A stretch of DNA of 61,345 bases. Source: Treponema sp. GTDB lineage: Bacteria > Spirochaetota > Spirochaetia > Treponematales > Breznakiellaceae. Of the stretch, positions 1 through 8,741 are shown piece after piece. The translations under genes were made by a program, and so were the position numbers. The notes under the pieces are model-generated. The model was given only the letters and a program-made list of their open reading frames with translations. It did not search any database and was not told where the DNA came from. The stretch is taken from the NCBI GenBank assembly GCA_031281025.1, contig JAITFY010000028.1, positions 1 to 61,345 of the forward strand, written 5' to 3'. Positions within the stretch are counted from its first letter, which is position 1. Each line of letters starts with the position of its first letter.

Positions 1-1490
1 ATCCAGCCTGAAGGGTTTGCAATCGGGGCGACTGCATAATTCTCCGGCCCTCCGCGAAGGCTTGTAACTGCATCGGGGACGTCCCAGCTAAAGGCGCCTA
101 GAGCTCCTGACTCATTCAGAAGGCCTGCATATCCTGTCAGAAAATGGCCGGAGTCCTCTATATGGCGGATAACAAAATCGGGGTTAACCCTGTGGCCGTT
201 TATGAGATCCGCAGGCGTTGCTTTAAGCGATAAATGCCCGTGCCTGTTAAGACGGGCGACAACTTCGGCGCTGGAATTGTTAATGCGGGAGATGATGTCG
301 TTTACCGTATCCGTTGAATAATACGGAATTTCTACCATTCTGTCAGAAGCGGAAAGCGTTATAACTCCTTCAAATCCGGGCTGCGCCTGCGCTACCATGC
401 TGTTTAATCCGTTTATACGGTAAATGTAAGTTGAATCAAACTCTCCATTTCCAGATCGATCGTAGTTTCCGCTTATGTTTAAAACAAACGGATATTCCGA
501 AAAGAAATTGACCCCTGTAGAGCCGTTTGCTCCGTAGGCTTCACGGTGAATCTCGTTTACAAGGTCTGTAAAGTTCATTGTCATGTTATCAAGGTTGCTT
601 ATTTCCTGCTGAATTGTAGTATCACGCAGTTCCATTAACGCCCCAAGACTGCCCCTTGTAAAAACCATTTCTCTGCCTGTATCACCCCAAAAAATATAGG
701 GGAAGCTTTCGGTATCGACATCTTTTCGTAAAACAAATTCCCGGTGTTCTTTTCCCTGAACCAAAATAAGCCCTGATGTATGAACCATAAATTCATCTGG
801 GTCAACTTGAGAAACTGTTATGTCAATTATCGATGACAGATGATCGACTAACAAATCACGTCTGTCCATCAGATCATTTGGATTATCGCCTTGTGCTTTT
901 ATACGCTGAATATCCCTGTTAAGAGCTGCGATTTGTCTTGTCAATTCATTAACTCTTGAAACTGTCATTTCGATATCATCGTTAACTTGGGTTTGCAATC
1001 GTGAAAGTCCGTGATAATGATTCTGAATTCCGTCAATTAAAGTTTTTCCTCTTTGAATGACTGCGCTTCGGAATTCGTTTCCTGCGGCATGCTGCGAAAG
1101 TTCCTGCCATGCGTCCCAAAAACTGTCCATCTTATTTCTGACAGAGTTTAATCCTGTTTCAAGGTGAAGTTGTTCCATGTCGTGTATATAACGATCACGC
1201 ACTGTCCAGTAACCTTCCGCCGAAGCCTGGGCGATAATACGCCTGTCTAAAAGCTCGTCGCGTACACGTTCAACTCTTTCAACGATTACTCCCTGTCCAA
1301 TTTGCCCTGCACTATGTGCGCGGTTAAGAGCGGGAAGGAAAATTGGTTCAAACGCCTGCATCTCTACTCTTTGTCTTGAGTATCCGGGAGTATTAATATT
1401 ACTTAGGTTATGGCCTACAACGGACTGTGCTTTTTGGTGAGCCTGAACTCCTTTTCTTCCAATTTCCAATCCCATAAATGTTGATGTCAT
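1..1490 (-). CDS. flgK: Flagellar hook-associated protein 1 (FlgK), 3' end cut by window edge
   Basis: FlgK forms the junction between hook and filament; in spirochetes it works on the periplasmic flagella. The frame is open from the ATG at 1490 to base 1, giving about 496 residues without a stop, so the C-terminus lies outside the window. The N-terminus has the conserved flagellar rod/hook motif, with residues 28-36 reading NLSNINTPG, and is followed by a long helical region as in FlgK. The start has a strong ribosome-binding site (AGGAGAG) a few bases upstream. flgN lies 12 bases upstream on the same strand, as expected for a chaperone and its client. Both genes probably share the sigma-28-type promoter at 2031-2058. 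Confidence 0.95.
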   Translation of the reverse strand, partial: MTSTFMGLEIGRKGVQAHQKAQSVVGHNLSNINTPGYSRQRVEMQAFEPIFLPALNRAHSAGQIGQGVIVERVERVRDELLDRRIIAQASAEGYWTVRDRYIHDMEQLHLETGLNSVRNKMDSFWDAWQELSQHAAGNEFRSAVIQRGKTLIDGIQNHYHGLSRLQTQVNDDIEMTVSRVNELTRQIAALNRDIQRIKAQGDNPNDLMDRRDLLVDHLSSIIDITVSQVDPDEFMVHTSGLILVQGKEHREFVLRKDVDTESFPYIFWGDTGREMVFTRGSLGALMELRDTTIQQEISNLDNMTMNFTDLVNEIHREAYGANGSTGVNFFSEYPFVLNISGNYDRSGNGEFDSTYIYRINGLNSMVAQAQPGFEGVITLSASDRMVEIPYYSTDTVNDIISRINNSSAEVVARLNRHGHLSLKATPADLINGHRVNPDFVIRHIEDSGHFLTGYAGLLNESGALGAFSWDVPDAVTSLRGGPENYAVAPIANPSGW

Positions 1491-1502
1491 TTTTCTCTCC
1501 TG

Positions 1503-2012
1503 TTAAAAACTGCGGTTTAAAACCATGCTGCTCATATCGTTTGCAGATTGTATTCCTTCTTTGTTGTAAATTTTCGAGCATCTTTGCGGAAAAGCCATTG
1601 CAAAAAAATCATTAAGCGTAGACTTAATTTCGCCAACATGAGTTAAAAGCGCTTCATTTGCAATGCGCAATTTTAACGCTTCAAATTTGAGGCTTTGATA
1701 AATTGTAGTTAAATCGTTTCGTTCATTATCCGGCAATAGCGCAACCAGTGTATAAAAGACTCCCTTTTCGTCCAGGTTTTGAGAAAAACTTTTTTCATGG
1801 TTTAGGGTTTCACAAACGCCAAAAAGTTTTTCACGTTCTTTTTCCAGGCTTTCTAAATTGCTCTCTATCGAATTTAATGTTCCCAAATGGGTTTCAAAAA
1901 CAGCCCATTCCTTGTCTGAAATTGCAGTTCGAATTTTATCCTGAACTATTACAGCATTTTGAATTAACTCAAATTCCTTAAGCAGGATATTCCGGCATTT
2001 TTCGTATATCAT
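1503..2012 (-). CDS. flgN: FlgN-like flagellar export chaperone
   Basis: A 169-residue protein, predicted almost all alpha-helical, with coiled-coil-like heptads over residues 25-70 and a second helical block over 100-140. FlgN proteins are small helical chaperones that hold FlgK and FlgL for the flagellar export apparatus. Sequence conservation is low across the family, so the call rests on size, helical character, the position directly before flgK with a 12-base gap, and the flagellar-type promoter upstream. The ATG at 2012 follows a good ribosome-binding site (GAGGAAG). There is no signal peptide, which fits a cytosolic chaperone. Confidence 0.75.
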   Translation of the reverse strand: MIYEKCRNILLKEFELIQNAVIVQDKIRTAISDKEWAVFETHLGTLNSIESNLESLEKEREKLFGVCETLNHEKSFSQNLDEKGVFYTLVALLPDNERNDLTTIYQSLKFEALKLRIANEALLTHVGEIKSTLNDFFAMAFPQRCSKIYNKEGIQSANDMSSMVLNRSF

Positions 2013-2030
2013 GGTACTTCCTCTTTTTAT

Positions 2031-2058
2031 ATATCGGCATAAAAAAAGAAGAAAATTA
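2031..2058 (-). promoter_or_regulatory. Sigma-28 (FliA)-type promoter for flgN-flgK
   Basis: Reading the minus strand, a -35-like TAATTTTC (2051-2058) is followed by 12 bases and then GCCGATAT (2031-2038). The bacterial sigma-28 consensus is TAAAGTTT, 11 bases, GCCGATAA. The -10 matches 7 of 8; the -35 matches about 5 of 8 and the spacer is one base long. Predicted transcription starts about 12 bases before the flgN ATG and leaves the ribosome-binding site intact. Confidence 0.6.
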
Positions 2059-2090
2059 CGCTAAAAAAGAGAAAACTGCCTGTTATTTTG

Positions 2091-4850
2091 CTAATTTACA
2101 AGATACATCAATATAGCCGCAGCATAAACGGAAGCAAATTCGCCGGCATTTCTGACTTCGCCAACCTTTACACCGGCTTTGTTGTAGGCTACCCCTACAT
2201 CGCCCTCCGCCTTTACATGACCTATCCTGTATTGTTCGAGCTCCTCTTTGGGCGCAGACTTTATGATTGTACCCATAGTGGGTGATACTTTGTCATCTGT
2301 CTGTACAATTTTTTTATTAATTGTGGTTAAGACAATTCCTTCTTTGGTAACTATTTCTGTGTACTGGTATACGTCACCGCGGTCTTTAGTGAAAAAGCCA
2401 AAGTGTTCAGTAACATTTGAATAGGTATAGTCGGCTTCGACAAAGATTCTTCCTACAAAAGACTCTACGCCTTTTTTAAATATAAAGCCATCTTGCCTTT
2501 TGCCTCTATAACCATATTGATTATAATACAAATCTTCGGTACCGCTTAAAAAATTTACAGAGCCTATATTTTCACCGCTTGTTCCATGAAATGTAATGGG
2601 TTTTTTAGGCGCTTTTTTTGCTCTATCGTCTTTGATCATCTGCTCAAAATTCTGCCAGTATTTTGTATCGTCAAACTTTATTCCTTCCGTTTCTCCTCTT
2701 GTTATATAAACATTGCTTTTAAACGCATACATGGCAATTTTAATGCCCTCGGGGATTGTAACACCAACGAGCGGTTTATTTCCCTCGAACGCAGCATCAC
2801 CAATAGACGGCACACGTTTATTTATGATAATTTTACTGATTTGATTGCCGGAAAAAGCCATATCATCTATTTTTGTATTCCCCAGGATTTCTACACCAGT
2901 AAATTGATTTTTTGCAAATGCGCTTTCTTCTATTTTTTGCAAGTTTTCTGGAAAGGTTATGTTACCGGAAAGTTGATTTGAGTGAAATGCTTCTTCACCT
3001 AAACCTGTAAGACTTGCGGGAACTATTAAGTTCGTAAGCTTATTGCCGTAAAATGCCCTTTTCCCTATGCTTGTAACACCATCTGAAATGGTTAGGCGCG
3101 TAAGTTCATTTTTCTCAAAAGCGCTTTCTGTGATTTTTGCAAGGGTTGCCGGAATGGTAAGCTCTTGTAACTTATTCTCAAAAAATGCTTTTTTCCCAAT
3201 GCTTGTAAGACTTGCTGGAATGTTAATTGCTGTAATTTTATTTCCGGCAAACGCTGCTTCCCCCAGTTTTGTTAAACCTGGCGGGATAGTAAGAGAAGTA
3301 AGCCTTGAGCGAACAAATGCCGCTTCCCCTATTTTTGTAAGGCTGTCAGGCAGCGATAAGCTTTCGATGAAGTTTTCATCAAAAGCAGATTTCCCAATTT
3401 CGGTAACACCTTCGGGTATAACAAGATTTTTCAGCTGGTTTCGCATAAACGCTTCTTCGCCGATAGATTGTACGCCTTTGCTAAGAGTTATACTTGCTAT
3501 CCTGCTTGCAAAAAATGCTTTTTCTCCGATTTTTGTAATACTTGCGGGAATGATAACATTAGCGATTTTACTTCTGTCTTCATTAAAATTGGAACGCTGC
3601 TCAAACGCACTTTCGCCGATGGTTTTAACACCGTCTCCAATAACGATGCTTTCAAGGTCGTTACTGGAAAAAGCGCTTCTTCCAACAGTCTCAACAGTAC
3701 CCGGAATGTTAATCGTTGTCAGTTTATTGCCTGAAAACGCCCCCTCTCCGATAGATTTAACACTATCCGGAAAACTTACGCTTGTCAGTCCCCGTTCATA
3801 AAACGTCTTCTCGCCAATTTCCGTAACCGGTTTTCCCTGAATTAACGAAGGAATGGAAACAGCGGCGGCAGAGCCCACATAACCTGTAACAATAACCGTA
3901 TCGTTAATTGTTTTGTATATCCAATCTCCGTCTTTTTGCAGTTGATCTGCATATTCCTTTGTCTTTTTCTCCACTTTTTGCTTCTCGGCATTATAGTCCT
4001 GCTGAAGCATAGTTTTATTGCCGCGGGCATTTTCATAATCAGGTAAGGCAAGAGCAGTCCCGCAAGTGTAGCAAAACAATTTTTTAACATCAACTTTGCT
4101 TGCGCAATTCGCACAGCATAAGATGCCGTTTAACGTAACAGGAGCTAAAATAACTACAGGAGGAGGTTCAGCGGCTTTAATAGAAGGCGCTTTGTAATCG
4201 CCGCCGGACGCTGCAACAACCTTTACCTTCTTGTCGAATGCTACCTTGTCCATATCAACTTCGTCGGGAACAACAGCGTCTGTAAGCTCTTTGTTATACA
4301 TAAACGCCTTGTAACCAATTGTTTTAACGCTTGCAGGCAGTACTAAAGCGCCCGAAAGGTTATTCTCGCCAAATGCTTTATCTTCGATGGTGACAATTCC
4401 GCTGCCAAAAGTTAAATGTTCTATTTTGTTATATTCAAAAGCGCTTTTTCCAATGAAGGTAACACTGTCAGGAATGGTTACGGCGGTAAGCTCCAATTCA
4501 TAAAAAGCTTCCTCGCCTATTCCTGTAACAGCTATTCCATTAAGTTCGCCTGGAATAACAACTTGTTTGTCCTTCCCAATATATTTGGTGATTACAAAAC
4601 GGCCGTCTTCTTCCTTGCAAACAAAGTCCCCAAAAGAATTTTTTTTCAGTTCTTGTGCAGCCTGATATACATGTTCAGTTTGAGCTGTAACTGTTGTCAA
4701 AATCATTTCCCAGTAACTTAATTGATCTTTCATGGGAGCCATGTTATATGAGTTCATCACCATTTTGGTTGTGGCTTCACCCTCAGTGCCGTAGAGAGCT
4801 TCTAAACGCTCTCTTATTTCCTGTCTAATTTGTTCGATTGAATTACTCAT
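2091..4850 (-). CDS. BspA/TpLRR-type leucine-rich-repeat protein with internal zinc ribbon
   Basis: A 919-residue protein. Residues 1-75 are helical. Residues 108-205 hold a first short block of 23-residue BspA-type (LRR_5) repeats of the form x-I-P-x-S-V-T-x-I-G-x-x-A-F. Residues 243-266 form a four-cysteine zinc ribbon (C246-x2-C249, C260-x2-C263), followed by a charged coiled-coil-like stretch to about 306. A second block of some 16 repeats covers 340-712, and the last 200 residues are a unique mixed domain. No signal peptide, lipobox or membrane segment is visible, unlike most BspA-type surface proteins, so a cytosolic location is likely. The start has a good ribosome-binding site (AAGGAG). 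The repeats suggest binding to a protein partner; the partner and function are unknown. Confidence 0.8.
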   Translation of the reverse strand: MSNSIEQIRQEIRERLEALYGTEGEATTKMVMNSYNMAPMKDQLSYWEMILTTVTAQTEHVYQAAQELKKNSFGDFVCKEEDGRFVITKYIGKDKQVVIPGELNGIAVTGIGEEAFYELELTAVTIPDSVTFIGKSAFEYNKIEHLTFGSGIVTIEDKAFGENNLSGALVLPASVKTIGYKAFMYNKELTDAVVPDEVDMDKVAFDKKVKVVAASGGDYKAPSIKAAEPPPVVILAPVTLNGILCCANCASKVDVKKLFCYTCGTALALPDYENARGNKTMLQQDYNAEKQKVEKKTKEYADQLQKDGDWIYKTINDTVIVTGYVGSAAAVSIPSLIQGKPVTEIGEKTFYERGLTSVSFPDSVKSIGEGAFSGNKLTTINIPGTVETVGRSAFSSNDLESIVIGDGVKTIGESAFEQRSNFNEDRSKIANVIIPASITKIGEKAFFASRIASITLSKGVQSIGEEAFMRNQLKNLVIPEGVTEIGKSAFDENFIESLSLPDSLTKIGEAAFVRSRLTSLTIPPGLTKLGEAAFAGNKITAINIPASLTSIGKKAFFENKLQELTIPATLAKITESAFEKNELTRLTISDGVTSIGKRAFYGNKLTNLIVPASLTGLGEEAFHSNQLSGNITFPENLQKIEESAFAKNQFTGVEILGNTKIDDMAFSGNQISKIIINKRVPSIGDAAFEGNKPLVGVTIPEGIKIAMYAFKSNVYITRGETEGIKFDDTKYWQNFEQMIKDDRAKKAPKKPITFHGTSGENIGSVNFLSGTEDLYYNQYGYRGKRQDGFIFKKGVESFVGRIFVEADYTYSNVTEHFGFFTKDRGDVYQYTEIVTKEGIVLTTINKKIVQTDDKVSPTMGTIIKSAPKEELEQYRIGHVKAEGDVGVAYNKAGVKVGEVRNAGEFASVYAAAILMYLVN
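2715..3833 (-). repeat. Coding tandem repeats (about 69 bp unit) of the LRR block
   Basis: Degenerate tandem units of about 69 bases encode the 23-residue leucine-rich repeats of the second block (residues 340-712). Each unit carries the recurrent IGxxAF core. The periodicity also keeps an antisense frame open for 244 codons, which is not a gene. Confidence 0.7.
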
Positions 4851-4868
4851 AGTTTCTCCTTTGATTTA

Positions 4869-6965
4869 TTATCGCACTGTAAAAGCAATGCTGTTGGGGA
4901 TATCCAACAAAGACAGCGTTGCTATTCTCCATTCTTCTCCGGTGGGTCTTATAACGATTCTTAACTGGTATTGTCCCGGGCTAACCGTATTGGGAACAGT
5001 ACAATTTATTGTTGATGTTGTTTGATTTCCTACGTTAAGCGAAATATTTCTTGTTCCTATAACTGCTATAATATTACCGTTATTGTCAACTAATGCAGCT
5101 CCAGCCTGGCCGCTGAATCTTTCTGCGCTGCGGTTTCTTGGTCTTACGGTTACGGCAAATTGTTCGTTATGAGATACAGAAGTTTTATCAGACGAAAAGT
5201 TCTCTAACACCAGTCCGTAACCGCCGCCCATTGCAACGCCTGCGGTAACAGTAAAATTAATTGCGGTTGGAACATTTGGCAAAGACAGCGTCGCAACTCT
5301 CCACTGTTCCACACCTTCAGGTCTGATAACCATCCTTAATTGGTACTGCCCCGGTCTTACAGTTTCCGGAACAAAACATTCCATTGTCGCAGATGATGCA
5401 GTTCCCCCAGGATTTCTCTGACCTGGAGTTCTTGTTCCGATAATAGCCGCAATATTGCCGCTATTATCCACCAACGCCGCTCCTGCCTGACCGCCTGGGA
5501 ACACTTCTGTTCCCATATTCCTTAATGTATAAGTAACCGTAAACAATTCATTTTGAGGTACAGTAGTTCTATTGGAAGTAAAAGCCGTTAACCCAATCCC
5601 GTAACCGCCGCCAGGCGTTCCTGTTTCTGCGGTGACATTGATATTAAGGGCATTAGGAATACCATCGCCAATTGCCGCTCTTGAAATGACACTCCAATTC
5701 CCGCCTTCGGGTCTTATAACAGCCATCACACGGTATTGTCCCGGCCTTACAGTTTCAGGTACAAAACAATTTATTTCTACAGAGCTGCCCGTACTATGCG
5801 GATTTAACGCCGCACGGTTTCTAAGCCCGATAACTTCAATAATTCTGTTATTAGTATCAACTAACGCCACTCCCAATTGACCGCCGGGAAAACTATCCAA
5901 AGTGCCGTTGTTTCTTATCCTTGTAGTAACCGTAAAAAATTCATTCTGAGAAAAGTTTGTCTTGCCTACAGCAAATTCTGTTAATGCCATTTCCCAACCG
6001 GCAGACACTCCTCCAACATCGGGTTTAATATTGATGACAATATACTGGTTATGATTCCATTCGCGGTCGCCTGTGTTCACTGCATTAAGAAAATACCACC
6101 CGTCATGCCTTCCGCTCCATCCAAAGTTAATATGAAATCTACCGGTATTATCGTATCCGTCTATTACAAAAAAGTGATTACTTGTATCTTCTTGATTATT
6201 TCCATTACAAAGTACAGGTAAACCAGCGTCCAACTGCGCCCTTATTATTGCTTCCCATTCGGCGTCTGTATAAAATCTGCGGTAATGTTCCCGAATACCT
6301 TTGTCATATCCAAAATTGGTAGTTAATACAACCGACCATCTGAACTTATTACTGCCAGAAATAAAGTCTCTGCCACGACCAACTCCTGCATGGTATATCA
6401 ATGTGGCTACGGCATTACGCTGCTGTTCAGTACTGTCTCTGCCGTCACTACGGTAACTGTTAAGCATATTACCCCAATCATAAGCGATATTAAAATTCAA
6501 GGACGGCACTAAAGCTCCGTTTCTCATTGTATAAGCCTCGCTTTGTCCCCTTCCCCGCGCCGGATGATTGTGAAACTTCATTATTTGTGTTGCAGCAACC
6601 AAATTGCAAAAGCTGCGATGCCCTTGAGGCAGCATATTTTTGTAAGGTGTACCTTGTCCCCACTTTGTTTGCAAAAGCGGCCCAACCACAGCGCCACGAT
6701 GCGGCGTTTCTGTTAAAAGCGAGGCAAGTTCGTCATCACTTGGTATGATTATAACGCCGATGCCTTCCGCTTCTTCAGTTAAGGGATCGTCTGCGTCGTC
6801 TTCCAACGCATACTGATCGCCATCGCCACGCCTGGTATTTTCTCTGTCGCTAGGCTCAAGAAGCCAACCAACGAAACTATTGACAGAACCGCATCCTGTC
6901 AGTGAGAGCGCGGCTGCCATCATACAAATTGCAAAAAGCGCAAAAAAATTGTTTTTTACTTTCAT
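4869..6965 (-). CDS. C10-family (streptopain-like) cysteine protease lipoprotein with three C-terminal Ig-like repeats
   Basis: Peptidase family C10 includes streptopain (SpeB) and prevotellan. Counting from an in-frame ATG at 6977, the catalytic Cys is C124, seven residues before the QIM of AATQIMKFH, the spacing seen in streptopain. The catalytic His is H268 in HFFVIDGYD, and the GWSG segment follows. Residues 26-29 are LTGC, a lipobox, so the protein should be anchored in a membrane facing the periplasm or surface. Residues 75-105 may act as a short propeptide. Three similar domains of about 120 residues (328-445, 460-575, 590-700), each with GxALVDxxGxI, resemble CARDB/Ig-like adhesion domains. 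The ATG at 6965 is preferred because GGGA lies seven bases before it. No neighbouring SpeB-type inhibitor gene is seen. Confidence 0.85.
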   Translation of the reverse strand: MKVKNNFFALFAICMMAAALSLTGCGSVNSFVGWLLEPSDRENTRRGDGDQYALEDDADDPLTEEAEGIGVIIIPSDDELASLLTETPHRGAVVGPLLQTKWGQGTPYKNMLPQGHRSFCNLVAATQIMKFHNHPARGRGQSEAYTMRNGALVPSLNFNIAYDWGNMLNSYRSDGRDSTEQQRNAVATLIYHAGVGRGRDFISGSNKFRWSVVLTTNFGYDKGIREHYRRFYTDAEWEAIIRAQLDAGLPVLCNGNNQEDTSNHFFVIDGYDNTGRFHINFGWSGRHDGWYFLNAVNTGDREWNHNQYIVINIKPDVGGVSAGWEMALTEFAVGKTNFSQNEFFTVTTRIRNNGTLDSFPGGQLGVALVDTNNRIIEVIGLRNRAALNPHSTGSSVEINCFVPETVRPGQYRVMAVIRPEGGNWSVISRAAIGDGIPNALNINVTAETGTPGGGYGIGLTAFTSNRTTVPQNELFTVTYTLRNMGTEVFPGGQAGAALVDNSGNIAAIIGTRTPGQRNPGGTASSATMECFVPETVRPGQYQLRMVIRPEGVEQWRVATLSLPNVPTAINFTVTAGVAMGGGYGLVLENFSSDKTSVSHNEQFAVTVRPRNRSAERFSGQAGAALVDNNGNIIAVIGTRNISLNVGNQTTSTINCTVPNTVSPGQYQLRIVIRPTGEEWRIATLSLLDIPNSIAFTVR
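4870..5996 (-). repeat. Three coding repeats in the C10 protease
   Basis: Three related segments of about 390 bases encode the Ig-like domains of the C10 protease. The encoded peptides share blocks such as GQAGAALVDN and PETVRPGQY, so they probably arose by internal duplication. Confidence 0.7.
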
Positions 6966-7029
6966 GTTTATTCCCATGTGAGAATATTACCATAATTTGT
7001 GAGTATTTGCAATATTTGTTGTTATTCAG

Positions 7030-7683
7030 TTATCCCTGCACCCTATTAATAAACCCGCTTTTGTCGCTGTTCCCAAAAAAGGCGGCTCCTGTTACAAGGG
7101 TATCCGCTCCTGCGGCTTTGGCAAGTTTGGCTGTTTGTTCGTTAATTCCGCCGTCTACCGAGATACGGAAATTTAACTTTGCTTTTTCCCGCATAGCCGA
7201 GAGCTTTTTAACTTTTTCCAAACATTCGGGGATTAGTGTCTGGCCGCCAAAACCGGGGTTTACGGTCATTATCAATGCTATGTCGATTAGAGGGAGAACT
7301 TCTTCCAGGACACTACAGGGCGTTGAAGGTACAATCGCAATACCGGCTTTTAAGCCTAAACTGCGAATTTCGGTTAAATACTTATGGCAGTGGATTTCCG
7401 CTTCATAATGAAAAGTAATAACATCGGCGCCAGCCTGTGCAAATTCCTGCAAAAAAACACCGGGGGTTTTTATCATAAGGTGGACATCAAAAATGGCCTT
7501 TGTTTTAGGGCGTAAAGCGCGGATAAGAGGGGCTCCAAAGGTCAAATTTGGGACAAAACAGCCGTCCATTACATCTATGTGAATCCATTGGGCTTTTGCT
7601 TCATCAATTTCAGAAATAGAAGCAGCAAAATTCGAATAATCTGCAGATAAAATTGACGGAGAAACAATTATACTATTCATCAT
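7030..7683 (-). CDS. rpe: Ribulose-phosphate 3-epimerase
   Basis: Interconverts ribulose 5-phosphate and xylulose 5-phosphate in the pentose phosphate pathway, in the cytosol. At 217 residues it has the family's normal length and TIM-barrel motifs: SPSILSADY near the N-terminus, HIDVMDG with metal-binding His and Asp, DVHLMI, TVNPGFGGQ and DGGIN. Two ATGs lie in tandem (7683 and 7680). No Shine-Dalgarno sequence precedes them; instead a perfect-consensus promoter places its -10 box five bases before the first ATG, predicting a leaderless mRNA. The gene is divergent from the helical-repeat/greA operon. Next downstream gene on the same strand is the C10 protease lipoprotein, 64 bases away with its own ribosome-binding site. 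Confidence 0.95.
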   Translation of the reverse strand: MMNSIIVSPSILSADYSNFAASISEIDEAKAQWIHIDVMDGCFVPNLTFGAPLIRALRPKTKAIFDVHLMIKTPGVFLQEFAQAGADVITFHYEAEIHCHKYLTEIRSLGLKAGIAIVPSTPCSVLEEVLPLIDIALIMTVNPGFGGQTLIPECLEKVKKLSAMREKAKLNFRISVDGGINEQTAKLAKAAGADTLVTGAAFFGNSDKSGFINRVQG

Positions 7684-7688
7684 TAAAA

Positions 7689-7717
7689 ATTATACCTTGA
7701 TAAACTGCTATTGTCAA
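7689..7717 (-). promoter_or_regulatory. Perfect-consensus sigma-70 promoter of rpe
   Basis: On the minus strand TTGACA (7712-7717), 17 bases and TATAAT (7689-7694) match the consensus at every position. The rpe ATG follows the -10 box by five bases. The -35 overlaps that of the divergent promoter at 7711-7716. Confidence 0.75.
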
Positions 7718-7738
7718 ACCTCAAAAAAATGATATAAT
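7711..7738 (+). promoter_or_regulatory. Sigma-70 promoter of the helical-repeat/greA/VWA operon
   Basis: On the plus strand TTGTCA (7711-7716), 16 bases and TATAAT (7733-7738). The -35 shares six bases with the opposing rpe -35 inside TTGTCAA. Transcription is expected near 7745, which rules out translation from the ATG at 7737 and favours the ATG at 7752. Confidence 0.65.
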
Positions 7739-7751
7739 GAACTGGAGCATA

Positions 7752-8717
7752 ATGGAAAAAGAAAAGGCAGCCAGGCTTATGAAGGAAGCCTACGAAAAAC
7801 TAAAAAACTCGGATGCCGGCGCTGCGTATGTTTTATTGGAAGAAGCTCTCGATTTTGATTATGACAATAAAGAAATCAAGCATGCGTTAAAATGCATTCA
7901 CTGGTGGCTTGAACATATCAGGAGGATTGATGTAATAAAAAACCCATACGAAAAGGGCGCATATTTAATATCGATGTTTAGGCAATACTATGTTTTTCTT
8001 GGGCATTTAGATGAGATTTCTGTTCATACAGGATTTGAACAAAATGATTTTGAACAATGCCAATACGCCATTAAGTTTTTTGTGTACTCAAAAGCTCTCT
8101 TTTTTTTTAAAGAGTTACTGACAAACCCTGCCAATCAAAATGATCATGGTTTATTGCTTTTAACAGGACGATGTTACAAGGGAACCGGCAATTATGACGA
8201 ATCCCTGCACTTCCTTGAGTGCGCTCTTAGTATCAAAAAAGAAGATGCGCTTACATTGGCGGAATTGGCGGACGTTAATGCCCTGCTTGCGCAGGTAAAA
8301 CATGCAAAAGCGCTTTTTAGGGAAGCCTTTTTTATTGATCCTGCAAAAATAGATTTAAGAGCTTTAGAGTCGGCTCTTATTTTAAAGTTGCGTGATAAAG
8401 TGGCGGAACTGGGTTACAAAGACGAAAAATTAAACGAGTGGATTCCGGTTTACGGTTATATCTGGAAAGTTTTTACCGTTAAGCGTGAATTAAAACAAAT
8501 GGAAGTGGGCAGGCTAAAACAATCCATTTTTACAATGGAAGCCGAACAGGACTCAGATCCAGTATTAAAGGAGCAAATAAAACCAAAGCTGTTAAATCAT
8601 TATTTTTGGCTGATAGATTATTATGAAACAATAAACGAAAGTCCTTCAATTATAGAAGATACTTTATTAAAGATAAAAATTACTGATCCGGATATTTATA
8701 AAATGTATACCGGATAA
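7752..8717 (+). CDS. TPR-like helical-repeat protein upstream of GreA
   Basis: A soluble protein of 321 residues with helical TPR-like hairpins (for example LLLTGRCYKGTGNYDESL and its neighbours in the middle third). There is no signal peptide or membrane segment, so it is likely cytosolic. The longest frame begins at the ATG at 7737, but that codon overlaps the -10 box of the predicted promoter. The ATG at 7752, preceded by GGAG at 7744-7747, is the better start. It lies 24 bases before greA on the same strand, and greA's own N-terminus is also helical-repeat-like. The two may act together, but no biochemical function can be assigned. Confidence 0.75.
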   Translation: MEKEKAARLMKEAYEKLKNSDAGAAYVLLEEALDFDYDNKEIKHALKCIHWWLEHIRRIDVIKNPYEKGAYLISMFRQYYVFLGHLDEISVHTGFEQNDFEQCQYAIKFFVYSKALFFFKELLTNPANQNDHGLLLLTGRCYKGTGNYDESLHFLECALSIKKEDALTLAELADVNALLAQVKHAKALFREAFFIDPAKIDLRALESALILKLRDKVAELGYKDEKLNEWIPVYGYIWKVFTVKRELKQMEVGRLKQSIFTMEAEQDSDPVLKEQIKPKLLNHYFWLIDYYETINESPSIIEDTLLKIKITDPDIYKMYTG

Positions 8718-8741
8718 TAAAAATTACAGGAGTAAAAAATT

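Noticed and set aside
3067-3801. A 244-codon open frame opposite the LRR gene
   Set aside because: It is an antisense shadow produced by the 69-base repeats, without a ribosome-binding site and with low-complexity composition.
2715-3833. Regular repeats considered as a CRISPR array
   Set aside because: The repeats are about 69 bases, degenerate, in frame and encode leucine-rich repeats with no spacers.
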